Positions 1-11,310 of a stretch of DNA of 64,000 nt are shown one piece after another; positions within the stretch are counted from its first letter, which is position 1; each line of letters starts with the position of its first letter. Position numbers and translations under genes: made by a program. The notes under the pieces were generated by a model, which was not told the DNA's origin, searched no databases, and worked only from the letters and a program-made list of their open reading frames with translations. Origin of the DNA: Apostichopus japonicus (lineage: Eukaryota; Echinodermata; Holothuroidea; Aspidochirotida; Stichopodidae); contig NC_092561.1 of NCBI RefSeq assembly GCF_037975245.1, positions 15,099,001 through 15,163,000 of the forward strand, in the 5' to 3' direction.

Positions 1-2293
1 AACACTGATACCTAATAACTTTACGGGCCCAAGAGTGAATCTGATGTTAAACTCCTGAATAAAGGTCGGACAATGGGAGGCAAGCCGACCTAGCGGGAAA
101 AGACTCGATTTGGTTAAGTTAATTGTTAATCCGGAAGCTAGTCTCAGTTGATTAAGAATATTCAATGCCTCCTTTAAAGATGTTCTTCTATTATCGAGAA
201 TAAGAGTTGTGTCATCTGCGTATTGCATGATCCTGACTTCCTTATTATTAATTTTGATCCCTCTTATAAAGTGGTTATTTTGAATTTTTAATGCACAAAC
301 TCCCGCTGCAAGAATAAATAAATAAGGACTTAGCGGGCATCCCTGCCTTACTCCTCTCTCAAGCGAAAAAAAAAAGCCAGCGGAAAAACTGTTGTTACAT
401 ACACAAGCAGTAGTATTTTTGTAAAAAACATTCACCCACTTTTTAAAACTGGTACGGTACCAAAATTGAAAAAGGATAGTGTATTATTTATAAAGTCCCA
501 CTCAAGCTAATCGAAAGCTTTTTTTGAAATCTATCATGAATATAAAGCCAGGAATATCTCGCTCTGCCGGCGTAGTCTTTTAAATCTAAAACAAATCTTA
601 TGTTTTCACCGATAAATCTGTCTTTTAAAAAAACAGTTTGATGAGGGCCAATAAGAGATTGAATTACAGTTTTCAGCCTGGTGGCAATAGCTTTAGCACC
701 GATCTTATAGTCAGTGTTCAATAAAGTAATAGGGTGATAATTCTGCAGGGACATGGGGTCTTTCGTAGGTTTCAGGATGAGAGTGATAATAGCCCTCGAT
801 TGCTCAGTGGAAAAACTACCATTATCAAATCCATGATTAACAGACTCTAAAAACTAATTCACCGATTGAATCCCAGAACTTGTTATAAAAAATTGGCCGT
901 AAGACCATCGCTACCTGGCGCTTTGTCGTTTTTCAACGCTTCGAGGGCTTGGGTGCATTCATCTACAGAAAGCCTACCCTCACACGCCAATAAATTATCA
1001 ACATCTACTTTGGGATATGATAAGTCAGTAAAAAAAGGATATGGAATGCAACCATTTGAACTATAAAGGCTTTGGTAAAAGGTCCGAATCTCGCAAAGAA
1101 CTTCCTCCTTATTAGAAGTAACATCACCCTTCTTCGTCTTCGTCTTCGTTACCGGTGACACATCCGCAAAAAGGGACAATAACTCACCACACACACGTCA
1201 AGAGAGTAATTAGTTAGTTACATCTGACACACGTACTGATATGAGTGACAGGATTCAAAATCCTTCGAATTTTTAAGTTTGTAAATTGAATTTAAAGTCT
1301 TATTACTCTTCTCTAAATTTAAAACATATTGTGTGTTCTTTTCCCCCTCCTCAACCCATCTAGCACGTGACCTGATAATTGTACCCTGCAGTTTATAATT
1401 GTAACGGAGAAGAAGATCGTTTTGGGCTGCTTTAAGCTTTTTACGTAACTCAGCGCTATCATGTTGATACAAAACTTGCTCTAGCTTAGCAACCTTATTT
1501 ACCAGCTCAGACTCTTTACTACGACGCTCCCTTGCTATATCTTTTGAGTATTTCATGCTTACCTTACGAATTCTAAATTTTAACAGCTCCCAACGACAAG
1601 CTGGATAGTATGGGTATTGTGTAACAACTCATTACGAATAAGATTATTAATAAGAAAAATGTAGTTTGGGTCATTAAGAAGAGAATTATTTAACTCCCAG
1701 TAACCAGGACCACGTTGCGTTAAATTTGTTGAAAAGGATAACCAAATAAACGAATGATCTGACTGGATGCCTGGAAAAACTTTGACGTTAATAGCAGACT
1801 GTCTCAGGTGTCTAGAAACAAGAAAATAGTCGAGCCTACAATGAATGCCATGGGTAACATTTGAACTCCAAGTAAAATTATTTTGCAGAGGATTTCTTTC
1901 CCTCCAGATATCAATTTAGTCATGAGCGGCCATGCCTTGAAATTTGTTCTGGGGTTACCCCCCTTTCTAATCTAAATCCAGATTAAAAACAAAATTTAAG
2001 TCACCCGCTAAAATAATGGTATCACCATGAAACCTGTTAAGCACCTCAGAGACATTCGTGAAAAACGAGGGAGTATCGGCATTAGGAGCATAAATACCCA
2101 CTACAGTAAATACACGCAAATTACCCTTGACATCTACAATAATGAAACGTCCATATTTACACTGTTCCTGTTTTATAATTTGAAAGTCCAGTTGAGGGTT
2201 AAAGAGAATGCAAACACCGCGGCTAAGACTGGTTCCATGGCAAAATAAAATTCTCCCTCCCCATTCATTAGTCCAATAACGGGTATCGTTGAA
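1..2293 (-). mobile_element. Tx1/L1-like LINE ORF2 remnant (endonuclease to reverse transcriptase)
   Basis: Read on the minus strand, this is most of a non-LTR retrotransposon ORF2. From right to left: an APE-type endonuclease is open from about 2293 to 1966 (TRYWTNEWGG, a GIYAP motif, then AGDLN). Its second half at 1950-1690 carries DIWRERNP, FTWSSN, RLDYFLVS and SDHSF. A Lys/Glu-rich linker is at 1556-1218. The RT begins at 1194-883 with NDKAPGSDGL and continues at 754-488 (NYHPITLLNTDYK) and then QGCPLSPYLF. The catalytic YADD lies at 211-222. The frame runs off the left edge of the window. It is broken by an in-frame stop near 1917 and by several frameshifts, so it is a dead copy. The endonuclease/RT order and motifs fit the L1/Tx1 group; the exact clade is inference. 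Confidence 0.93.
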
Positions 2294-2344
2294 TAATAAT
2301 AATAATAATAATCAAAATAATAATATTAATTTTAAAATATAACT
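2294..2344. repeat. AAT-rich junction between two opposed LINEs
   Basis: A short run of AAT repeats and A/T-rich sequence separates the 5'-truncated ends of the minus-strand LINE (left) and the plus-strand LINE (right). Confidence 0.6.
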
Positions 2345-3785
2345 TTGAAAAAAGCCTTCGACAGTGTTAATTGGATTTGTTTTGTACCATACACTGCACC
2401 TTTTAATTTTGAGAATAGCATTATCGGTTGGGTTAAGACATTTTATGCAAACTGCACGGCTTGCGTTTTGAATCACGGGGTCTACTCTGGTTTTTTTCCA
2501 AACCTTTTCGTGTTGTGTGCAGAAATTTCGACTTTGAATTGCGTGCTGGCCGTATTTATATCGACTTTGAATTGCGTGCTGGCCGTATTTATATCGGACT
2601 TCCAATAGGCAATGTTAACATTAAAGTGTCTATGTATGCAGATGATACAACTATTTTTCTGGACAATGACGATGTTCTTTAAAGAGAGTTGTTGAGATCC
2701 TAACCGAATTTAAAACAAGCTTCTGGTCTGAAGGTCAACTTCGATAAGTCAAACATTCTTCCTATCTGTGCTCATAATCAGAATGTTCATGATCAGAGTG
2801 CTTATAATATTTCCTTAACAGATGGGCCTATTAAGGTTCTCGGTATGAAACTTACAAGTAATAAAAGTGACCTTTTCCCCTTAAATTATTTACCAAAACT
2901 GTCACGTTTAAAAAGAGTCCTCAATATGTGGTCTCCTCGTGATCTGACTCCCTATGGCAAACTTGTTATCATTTAAAGGTTTGCTTTGTCACACCTTCTT
3001 TTCCTCTTCTCTGTTCTGCCTAGCCCACCATATTCTTTTCAGAGGAATTAAACAGTTTACTGTTTAACTTTATTTGGAGAGGAAAAGGTGATAAGATAAA
3101 GCGGAAACTTTTAATGCAGCCACAGGAAGAAGGAGGCTTAAATATGATCAACGTGCACGATTTTTCTTACTTATGAAACCCCGGTGTCGAATTACGGTGA
3201 TCAGATTATCTGGAACCACAGCTTTATCAAGATTAATAATGAAGTAGTTTGGTACAAGAAGTGTTTAAATTCCAAATGTGCTGTATGTCCGGGATTTGTA
3301 TGACATGTCTGGCAGGCCTCTGTCGTATACCGCTTTTATTGCTAAATTGAATTGTTCAAGCTTTGCTTTTATAAAGCTGAATGAGATTATACATTCCATC
3401 CCACGTACATGGGTATTATCTAGATGTTCATTACATTTGCCTAGGCAACCATCTAGTCAGCAGGTTATGCTAGCGCATTTGTGTTGTACTACTAAGATTT
3501 GCCAATATGCGTATAGTAAATTTAACAGCCGTTGTATTGAGCAACTACGTTGTTGTTTAAAATGGGACAATGATTTAAAGGCACATCTTTAAACTGGTGT
3601 AGGATTTTTGTTTCTTGTAGCAAGACAAAAGATACTAAAATAAGAAACTTTCAATACAGTGTATCCGTCTTATCATTGCTACAAATAGCTTCCTTAGTAA
3701 TCTTAACATTATTGATAACCCAAGTTGCACATTTTGTGGCGAATTAAGTGAAACCCTAGACCACCTTTTCTGGCATCGCCGTTCA
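2345..3785 (+). mobile_element. Second Tx1/L1-like LINE ORF2 remnant (RT to C-terminus)
   Basis: This plus-strand RT begins abruptly at KKAFDSVNW (2348). It continues with FENSIIGWVKTFYANC, then VSMYADDTTIFLD with YADD at 2635-2646, then a post-RT region. It ends in a C-terminal Cys/His segment (NPSCTFCGE then LDHLFWH) at about 3719-3780. Stops and frameshifts are frequent. It is 5'-truncated within the RT. Its RT differs in sequence from the minus-strand copy to its left, and both contain a YADD box. They are therefore two separate insertions and not one copy inverted by twin priming. Confidence 0.9.
2528..2593 (+). repeat. 33-bp in-frame direct duplication inside LINE RT
   Basis: A 33-base segment is repeated exactly back to back (starts 2528 and 2561), so the 11-residue segment DFELRAGRIYI appears twice just before the YADD box. 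It keeps the frame but replaces the region between the RGVRQGCPLSP-like motif and the catalytic box. Confidence 0.9.
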
Positions 3786-4534
3786 GTTGGAAATATTTTA
3801 GAATGAAATATATCTCGAAATATTTAATTCAAAAGTTTCGGTCGAGTACGAACATGTGTGTTTTGGTTATGATTATGAAAACAAAATGAAATGGTATAGC
3901 CTCACATTTTTTACGCCAAGTATTATATTTACCTGTATATTTTTCTGTGTAGAACATTTTTCTTGAGTGATGAAATGCATATACTTACTAATCCCAAAAA
4001 GCACAAAGAAATTAAACTTTTAAGAGATACCTCGCACTATTGATAAAAGAAATGGTTTTTTATATGTCATGAAATAGATTGATCTTTCTTTTTAACATAA
4101 TATGTTGTGCCGAAGAGATGAATGCAAATAAAAATGGAAAAAAAATATATATTATACATTTTCTGCAGGTGTGAATGATGCTACAAATTTCTAGCTAACG
4201 TTATTATTTGTCTAGTCAAGGTTGACATAGCTAAGTTTGTATTCACCTTAACAACATAAACATGATGATGATGAACTTCTTTGGAGAAATATTTGTTATT
4301 TTTTCAGTCAAATGCTGGAAGTTGGCAGGTTTAAATATGAACCTTATATGCTTTAACAAATTTGTCATTCTATTTCTCACTTACCTATCCTGCGCGATCC
4401 TGCTTGAGGGGCGTTATACTGTAAATGTTTTTGATATCATTGAAGTACTGTTCATAATAATGTCTAAGCGATGTGATTAAAGGTAGGTGGGGTTTATTAT
4501 CTAATATTTTCTAACAATACTAGAATTGTATTAC
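3786..4534. other. Non-coding gap, one weak exon candidate
   Basis: No convincing gene is seen. On the minus strand, 4418-4385 has an AG acceptor and a strong GTAAGTGAG donor. It could be a 34-nt exon following the exon at 4861-4535, but this is speculative. The rest is AT-rich with nothing recognised. Confidence 0.3.
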
Positions 4535-5261
4535 CTTTTTAATGATGTTCTTGTAAAGAAAGTCGCTTCTCTTTTCTGTCGATGAATTGTTCCCACTCGT
4601 TGTAAAACCAAACTCTAGTGGAATCAACTTCATAAATTGGAGTGCTGCCGACGGACTTAACGTATAAGCACTCTTCAAAAACTCTAAACTTTCGACTTTC
4701 TTGCAGTAGGATTCTGTATGTGTTATCTGTTCTGATAGTACATTCTTATGTGCTAAGTTGGATCCTGACTGTTTTGTAAAACAGTTGAATGTAGTACCAA
4801 TGTTTAAATGATCCGCCCAATCTTTATCAACATAACCGGTAAGGCTGAAGGGCTGTAATATCTGCATGAAAAGGGAATACCACGATTAAAGAAACTGAAA
4901 CATTGATTTCAGGAATGATATTCTTAAATTAAATACAACTGATGTAACATGAAATGATAAAAGTACAATATATAAATAATGAGTTATTTCATGCACTCAG
5001 ACACAGTTATTTAAATGTTCCTCAAACAATCATTAGGGACTACTAAAAAAATAAGAAACAAGCCAGATCTCTATTCATTTTTTACTTTTCTTTTGTAAAG
5101 GAAAGTAAAATATAATTTGGAATGTAAGGAGTCAAAACAGTTTAAAATGTTATACTTAACAGTACATGGCATATTTCACCCATATTTGGAAATGTCATTG
5201 ACCACACAATACAAACCTTATAGATAATACTCACTAATGAATCTTCCATTTTCGTACCCAT
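4535..5261 (-). CDS. Unrecognised gene, first two exons (partial)
   Basis: Two minus-strand exons can be joined. Exon 1 (5261-5235) starts at an ATG, encodes MGTKMEDSL and ends in phase 0 at a GTGAGT donor. Exon 2 (4861-4535, 327 nt, 109 codons) follows a pyrimidine-rich acceptor ending in TTTTCATGCAG. It stays open throughout and ends in phase 0 at AAAAAG/GTAATA. The joined product would start MGTKMEDSLILQPFSLTGY and run 118 residues. It has no signal peptide or membrane segment, and is mixed charged/polar with two cysteines. I do not recognise the family. Any further exons would lie below 4535, where LINE remnants now sit, so the gene may be broken or have long introns. What supports it is the coding-like composition and the matching splice phases. 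Confidence 0.5.
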
Positions 5262-6634
5262 TTCAGCCGGATATTTTCTTTAAGAAAATACGTGTAAAAC
5301 GAGAGTAATACGCATATAAACAGTCAAATGAAAACGTTGTACTCCCCACAATCCAACCAAACGTTCATGTAAGAAGCTTAACTAACTTATGTCGCACTTA
5401 CAAAAACTACAATGATTGACTAGTAGAACGTGTTTATCTCAATAAATCGTAAGCAAACAAGATCTGTGACGATAGCTCAAACCTTTTGAAGTACCTCTAC
5501 CGCTCTGCTCTATGGAAAGATATATCAGACGTCCAAATATTGATAGAGCGGCAATAAAGAAATGGTTATTTCGAAATACTTACATCTTCATTTATACGAT
5601 GTAGCAAAACGGGAATATTGCTGATTGATTTGTCGCACCAAGTTCATTCTCAGTTACTGTGACATGGCGACTACCTTTAGATAAGTTATGTCTTGGGATT
5701 AATACGACTTTAGATGCTTCAATGTGAATTACGTACATCCATTACATTTGGAGTCCTACACATTTTCATTACAGATATTCAAAGTACTTCACATATTTCG
5801 AAACGTCAGTGCAAAATAAAAACGTTTGCACTTACATTGCATTGCCATCACATGAAAACGTTCTCGCATTTGCTATGCTGTACCATCCGGTGATCTTTAA
5901 GTACGTGGTTCAATGTACTCTTTTTGTGATGGTCGACTCTCTCCTGCAATTATAGCGATTGCTTGTCGTAGGGACGCCCAGTTTGTGTATCTATCCAGCG
6001 AAGCAAATAAACTTAACTTTCATTAAGTTTTCTTGTCGGACTGATGAGGATAAATGGAAAATAATGTCGTTTGTCAATGGAGAATATCCTTAATCCCACG
6101 AAAATGTATGTTGTTTTCTTACTCACACAGTTCGTGATCAAAAAGAATGCTATTGCTTTGATGGAAACGGTTTTAGGTTATATTTCATGTAAGCGTTAAA
6201 TCTATGTAAACTTTTACCGATTGGTTTAGTAGTTTTATCAGAATTACCTGTTTTTAGTTACAAAAATCAAGGGCATAATCGCCATATGATAGCTAATTGA
6301 TATGCATTAGTTGTCAATAAAGATCACGTGACCAAAGTCATAGCTTTTCGTTTGGTGTTAGTTCAAATGACATAAGTATTGTAGGAGTTAATATGTGTTG
6401 GTATTGTTTTCATTAAAACTAATAATTCATAGGAACCATCTCTTGTCAACTAGAAAGCCATATTCTGAGAAAACTTACACTGTTTTATGGTTATATTGAC
6501 TGGGACGACTGCACTCTGTTGTGAGGAATACCGTACAGCACAACAATACACTAACAAACTGCTTTGCGCAATGAAATCAGTCAAAATTAATGTAATTTAA
6601 ATGGAGGATGTTACCTTGTTTCTAACTGGATTAG
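5262..6634. other. Intergenic, possible divergent promoter interval
   Basis: It lies between the minus-strand candidate start at 5261 and a plus-strand exon candidate at 6635. No ORF, repeat or RNA gene was recognised. The sequence is AT-rich and unique-looking. Confidence 0.3.
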
Positions 6635-6755
6635 GTTGGTCATCAGTTATGCCGACAAAATCGGTTGTCTTCAGTCCAAACAAAAAATTGTCCATATTGA
6701 CGCTAGCCAGACAACATTCATAAGATGTAAAACATATTCTCGTGCAACTGAAGAA
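6635..6755 (+). CDS. Candidate internal exon, unknown product
   Basis: A 121-nt open segment follows an AG (CTGGATTAG) with a modest pyrimidine tract and ends at a consensus GTAAGTG donor. It reads 40 full codons, starting LVISYADKIGCLQSKQK and ending TYSRATEE, and would begin in phase 2 and end in phase 0. Composition is protein-like, but no motif is recognised and no partner exon was found nearby. The frame remains open for a further 23 codons past the donor. It could be a chance ORF or a pseudo-exon. Confidence 0.28.
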
Positions 6756-7733
6756 GTAAGTGTACTGTTTGAAACTGAAGGAAAATCTGCCTGTGTGAGT
6801 TTCTCTTTCACAGCACGCATGTGATTATAAAACCACATTGCAGAATGTATCCATTCGGTTCATAGCACACGTTTTCATTAACCCAAGAATTCAGTTTATG
6901 TCAAGTTTACGTGATAAAAATAATTAAGTCATTTTAAGTTACACTTTCCACTAACAATAACCAGACAGCAAAATTGATGTGTTGGTTTCGATGTTGCTAC
7001 ATGTATAATCTTATATGGATGTGACACACTAGGTTGTAGTGTATAACCAGGATGAAAAACATACTTAAATCCAAGTAGTACAGCAAAAAGCATTGAGTTA
7101 TGACAAACAATATTTCACATAGGCAGCTAATGACCGAAATGGAAACTTTTAATTTATTTAAAATACAGATTGATCTCTCCCAAAGACAGCAGGCATCTTC
7201 TCATGCCTCGACAAATATGTTTCAAATTACTACCTCATTAGCGACCGTGACTAAAAATCGAATCCCAAAAAGCACAATTCACTGGCCACTATGATTCCTG
7301 TTCAAGTCACCATAGTACAGATCTACAACATCAATACTTTCTGTCAACAAAGGTTAGGCACTTAGGTAGATACATGGTGCTGCGTAATAGCACATTGGAA
7401 AATGATGTTTCTGTGCAGTACGAAATTTAAAATGTTTTACCAAAAGTAACTGATTAAACAAATTAAACGTGTCACAAAATCATAAATAAGCAGCTAGGCC
7501 AACTGCGGTGTCTCGAACAATTAAAAATAGCCAATATAGCTTGGCTTCTGTTTCATTAGGGCTCATCTGTAGTATTTAGGCATATAATATATACAGTAGC
7601 TGTAGGTGTGGGCGAGTCCTAAGCAAACACACTACCTCACTACTACTTTGAACTGCTACTCACTCGGTGCGACTTCGTATATTTTCCCAATTAGTTATCT
7701 TGTCTTTTAGTTACAGATTAGTGAGCGAAAAAA
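6756..7733. other. Intergenic, nothing recognised
   Basis: AT-rich sequence with only short chance ORFs. No repeat or RNA gene is visible to me. Confidence 0.4.
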
Positions 7734-7988
7734 TATGTATGTATGTATGTATGTATATGTGATCTTCCCGCAAGCAGGAACTCGCGAAAGAAGCCATGGA
7801 GGCTTGTAGACTCGCAAGCTGACCGAAGCCAATCTCTCGGCACACATCCATTTAACGTCCATGTCAGGAAGTTGTTATTGAACAACACCCTTGCCAGACG
7901 ACACACATTGCTGTCGGCGGGGAATCGAACCGGGGATCTCATGACTGGGAGACGCCGGCGTTAACCACTAGGCTATACACTCCGCCTG
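7734..7988 (-). mobile_element. tRNA-derived SINE, copy 1
   Basis: Read on the minus strand, the right end is a tRNA-like head. It has an A-box-like TAGCCTAGTGG and a B box GGTTCGATTCC, separated by an anticodon-arm-like stem (GTCTC/GAGAT). A body follows containing GGCTTCGGTCAGCTTGCGAG and TTCGCGAGTTCCTGC, and the element ends in a (CATA)n tail at 7734-7757. The copy at 56001 shares the head, body and tail on the opposite strand. This is a Pol III-type retroposon and not a functional tRNA. Confidence 0.85.
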
Positions 7989-8030
7989 CTCGCTATTGCT
8001 ATCGCTATCGCTATCGCTATCGCTATTGCT
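7989..8030. repeat. Hexanucleotide CGCTAT microsatellite
   Basis: About six CGCTAT/CGCTATTG units lie directly next to the tRNA-head end of the SINE. Confidence 0.9.
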
Positions 8031-8595
8031 CTTTTACTCAATGAAAATCTAAGGTTGAAAGAGCATCTATCTTCCAAAAAATCCCAGCAACAATAACAGC
8101 AAACGTGTCCTAAAATCTGTTTTTATTTTAGGCGTAATTATCAAGAATATTATAATGTAAGTTCGTAAGCAGTAACCGTATCGTAATATATTGAAAATGC
8201 TAAATTAGCCAACTTATGAGGGGTGTAAAATAAATCTTTGTCATATTTATCACAGTTATGATTAAACGATTACATTTTTTTACCGCAATGATTAAAAATA
8301 TGAAATATTTACTATATAATGCCTTCCCAGTGCAAAATAGTATGATCCGACTTAATTTGAACTTTGACATTTGTCCCTTGCGTTAGCGCTAAATTTATAA
8401 ATTCCGAATCCGCAAATCACATACGCCAACAGAAGCTTCGCAGAATAATCGCATTTGTAACAGATTTTGCCAACAATTTTAAATTATTACCGCGGCTAAG
8501 TTCCCTCCTTTGTGATCTTGCAGTATCTTTATATTATTGACACATACTTGTAACATTATAATTGATTGTAAACGTGCTCTTTATCATAAATATTT
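8031..8595. other. Intergenic, nothing recognised
   Basis: AT-rich sequence without a supported feature. Confidence 0.4.
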
Positions 8596-8903
8596 GAATT
8601 GAACAGAAACTTTATATAAAGTGACCTAGGACTATAGTATAGGCTAGGCCTAACAAACCGGTTCCCTACTAAGTACTAGGTATACCACATGGTTCAATTA
8701 CTAACGTTAGACATATCCTAACGCTATAGTTGCCTAGCTTATAGGGAATTGAACAGAAACTTTATATAAAGTGACCTAGGCCTACTGTAGGACTATAGTA
8801 TAGGCTAGGCCTAACAAACCGGTTCTCTACTAGGTATACCACATGGTACAATTAGTACTAACGTTAGACATATCCTAACGTTATAGTTGGCTAGCTTATA
8901 GGG
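8596..8903. repeat. 150-bp tandem duplication
   Basis: Two adjacent copies start with GAATTGAACAGAAACTTTAT at 8596 and 8746 and end near CTAGCTTATAGGG. They differ by small indels (for example an extra CCTACTGTAGG in copy 2 and a lost TAAGTAC). Confidence 0.92.
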
Positions 8904-10282
8904 GCCTAACCTAGTTATACTCAAGTTAACACCTTTACTTAGCCGCATGATTTTAGGAAAGTTATCGTCAACTAGCAAACATAATAGCAATTTTCAAAAT
9001 TTACGCAATTGCCTGGATTGTTGTTTCAAACATGAAGTGTCATATTGGCATAATAACATACTTTGCAAAAGTCATTAGCCTAGTGAAGTGTACAGCATTC
9101 ACGTATATGCTACGAATGTGAGGATGCCCTACACTGAACATTATGAGCATATGATTGAACTATCAATCTAATTTCAAGTGAGGCTTCATTTGTACAGTGT
9201 AAGAAGGTCAGCTCTTACATAAAGTTTTGTTTTGTACCATAATTTTACTTGTTTATTAGTGTGCTCACTGTACAGAGGGCTATACATTTGTACAGTATAT
9301 TTGTATGTTGTCTTGTGGCATCAAAAGGGTTGATTAACAACTCTTTCTTCTGGGTTGCTAGGCAACTATCTTGCTCTTCCTGGAAATTAGCCCTCACGGG
9401 AAATGGGGTCTGTGTGTATATATTTTAGGAACAAAGGAGTTTTGTGAGGGTATAGGGAGTTGGCAGTTGGTTATGAGTATCTGAGCAAGGCAGTTGTAAA
9501 AGAAGAGAAAGATAGTTTAATGGCTGGATAGTTTGTTTTAAACCTTAATTTACATAGTTCAAGTTACTGTAGACCTTATTATTTTATGGAAGTTGTGATA
9601 TTCAACTGACAGTCTGGGACACTATTTATTATAAAGGATACTATTTACTATAAAGGATATTATTTTACAATAAAGGATATTCCAGGACACCATCACTAAT
9701 AAAGGATATTATTTTACTACAAAGGATATTGACATTATTTTACTAAAAGGATACCCTGGAACACAATTTCATATAAATTAAAGGATACTTTTTGTTGGGA
9801 TCGGACATTCATCATACCATTTATTGGGTTCAACTATACTGATGTCGTAGAATATCTGATGTCGTGGAAGATCTGAGGTCCTAGAATACTTGATGTCACC
9901 AGTAGGCCAACTCACCAGAACAGACTTTTAAAATTAAGTGTATTTTGTTATATTTTGGGTGCGCACCTCACGACTGTAAGTGGTTTCATTTAATTCTTTG
10001 ACAGGGCCCAGGTCAGCTGTACATTGTTTGTTATTCATAACTATAATTTCTTTTGATCCAATCCAGTTGAGTTCTCCATTTTTTTTTTATGTATCTTGCT
10101 CTGTGTTAGGTCATCACACCAAACCCAGAGTTCTCTGATCAAGAACAAACATTTATTTTCAGTGGCTAACACCCTTACATACAGTATAGATCTACTGTTA
10201 AAAAATGAAAACTTCTTATAGTTTGGTGTTATATAAGTGTAGATAACACCAGTTGAGAATCCCAGTTCAAACTATTTAAAAA
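8904..10282. other. Intergenic with degenerate repeats
   Basis: No gene is seen. About 9170-9500 resembles 30330-30620 in several blocks (CTCTTACATA, a shared GGGTTGCTAGGCAAC, ACAAAGGA). At 9620-9790 there is a degenerate array of ATAAAGGATATTATTTTAC units of roughly 22-30 bp. Confidence 0.5.
9352..9366. promoter_or_regulatory. X-box-like (RFX) near-palindrome
   Basis: GGGTTGCTAGGCAAC matches the imperfect inverted repeat recognised by RFX factors (GTTGCC-type half sites). The same 15-mer occurs at 30465. It lies in a repeat-like context, so activity is unproven. Confidence 0.35.
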
Positions 10283-10570
10283 TATGAGCAGTAAAACATA
10301 GTTCACCCAGTTTAACCCAGCAAAACATAGTTTACCCAGTTGAACCCAGTAAAACATAGTTGACCCAGTACAACATAGTTGAACCCATTAAAACATAGTT
10401 GACCCAGTAAAACATAGTTGAACCAGTTGGACCCAGTAAAACATAGTTGAACCAGTTGGACCCAGTAAAACATAGTTGAACCAGTTCACCCATTTCAACC
10501 TAGTTCAAATTTGGGCCAATTTCCGTATAGAAAATTCCAGTTGAACCCAGTTCAAAAGTTCAACTGGAAT
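10283..10570. repeat. Minisatellite of AACATAGTTGAACCAGT words
   Basis: Roughly ten degenerate units built from CCCAGTAAAACATAGTTGA, with spacing varying around 18-30 bp. Confidence 0.85.
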
Positions 10571-11036
10571 TTCCACCAGGGTACGGACTAGGTATGCTAA
10601 AACTGGCGGAAGAGACTACAAAATTTGAGATCAACAGCCGATCCAGACAGAACTCGTGAACTCACTGCCAAAGTAGATCATTTTACACAATTAATTCCCA
10701 TTGAGATTGGTCATAGTCAAACACCTAACTGGGCGACTCTTCAGTTTCATAAACGGGGCCTAGCCATTACCCAAACGTAACTGCATCTAACTGCCTGAAG
10801 GTTTTTATTTGGCACTGAATCTCGACAATTGCGAAATACTACGGAAAACTTCCGATAGCACCGCTGTGTCTACAAAGAGTACACCTTTTGCTAACAATAT
10901 ATGTTGCGAAAGTAATGCAGCAAAGTGACACGTTGACTTACGAAACTTTGTTGGTGGAGAGTTTTTATTGGATTCTACGGATGCCTATAAGCGAACTTCC
11001 AATTGTCAACAGCCGCCTATTCTTATGACGCGTAAC
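10571..11036. other. Intergenic, nothing recognised
   Basis: No ORF or repeat supported. Confidence 0.35.
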
Positions 11037-11310
11037 GCACGAGGTTTCCAAAATTTGGCCTCTGGTGACCCCAAATGACCTCTTACTCTAAAAACATTTA
11101 GCTTATTTTCCTAACTGTAGTTCTCCTACACACGAAATATGAGATTGGTCCAAGCTTTACTTCTTGAGATATCGTGTTTACAAGCAAGGCGTCGCACATA
11201 CGCACACACACACACCCGCATACACACTCACCCACCCGCACACACACGCACCCATCCGCCTGTATGACTGCATAGGTTACGATTATCATCGAAACCAATA
11301 ACAATATATA
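11037..11310. repeat. Dispersed repeat, single ~140-bp module plus CA-rich end
   Basis: It shares ordered blocks with 15157-15722: TTTGGCCTCTGGTGACCCC, ATATGAGATTGGTCCAAGC, GAGATATCGTGTTTACAAG. It then has a CA-rich stretch and the common end ACGATTATCATCGAAACCA. Confidence 0.8.

Noticed and set aside
2312-2605. 97-codon minus ORF
   Set aside because: Shadow of the plus-strand LINE RT and its 33-bp duplication.
1-3785. Twin-primed (5'-inverted) single LINE
   Set aside because: Both arms contain the RT catalytic box with different neighbouring residues, so they overlap and are distinct copies.
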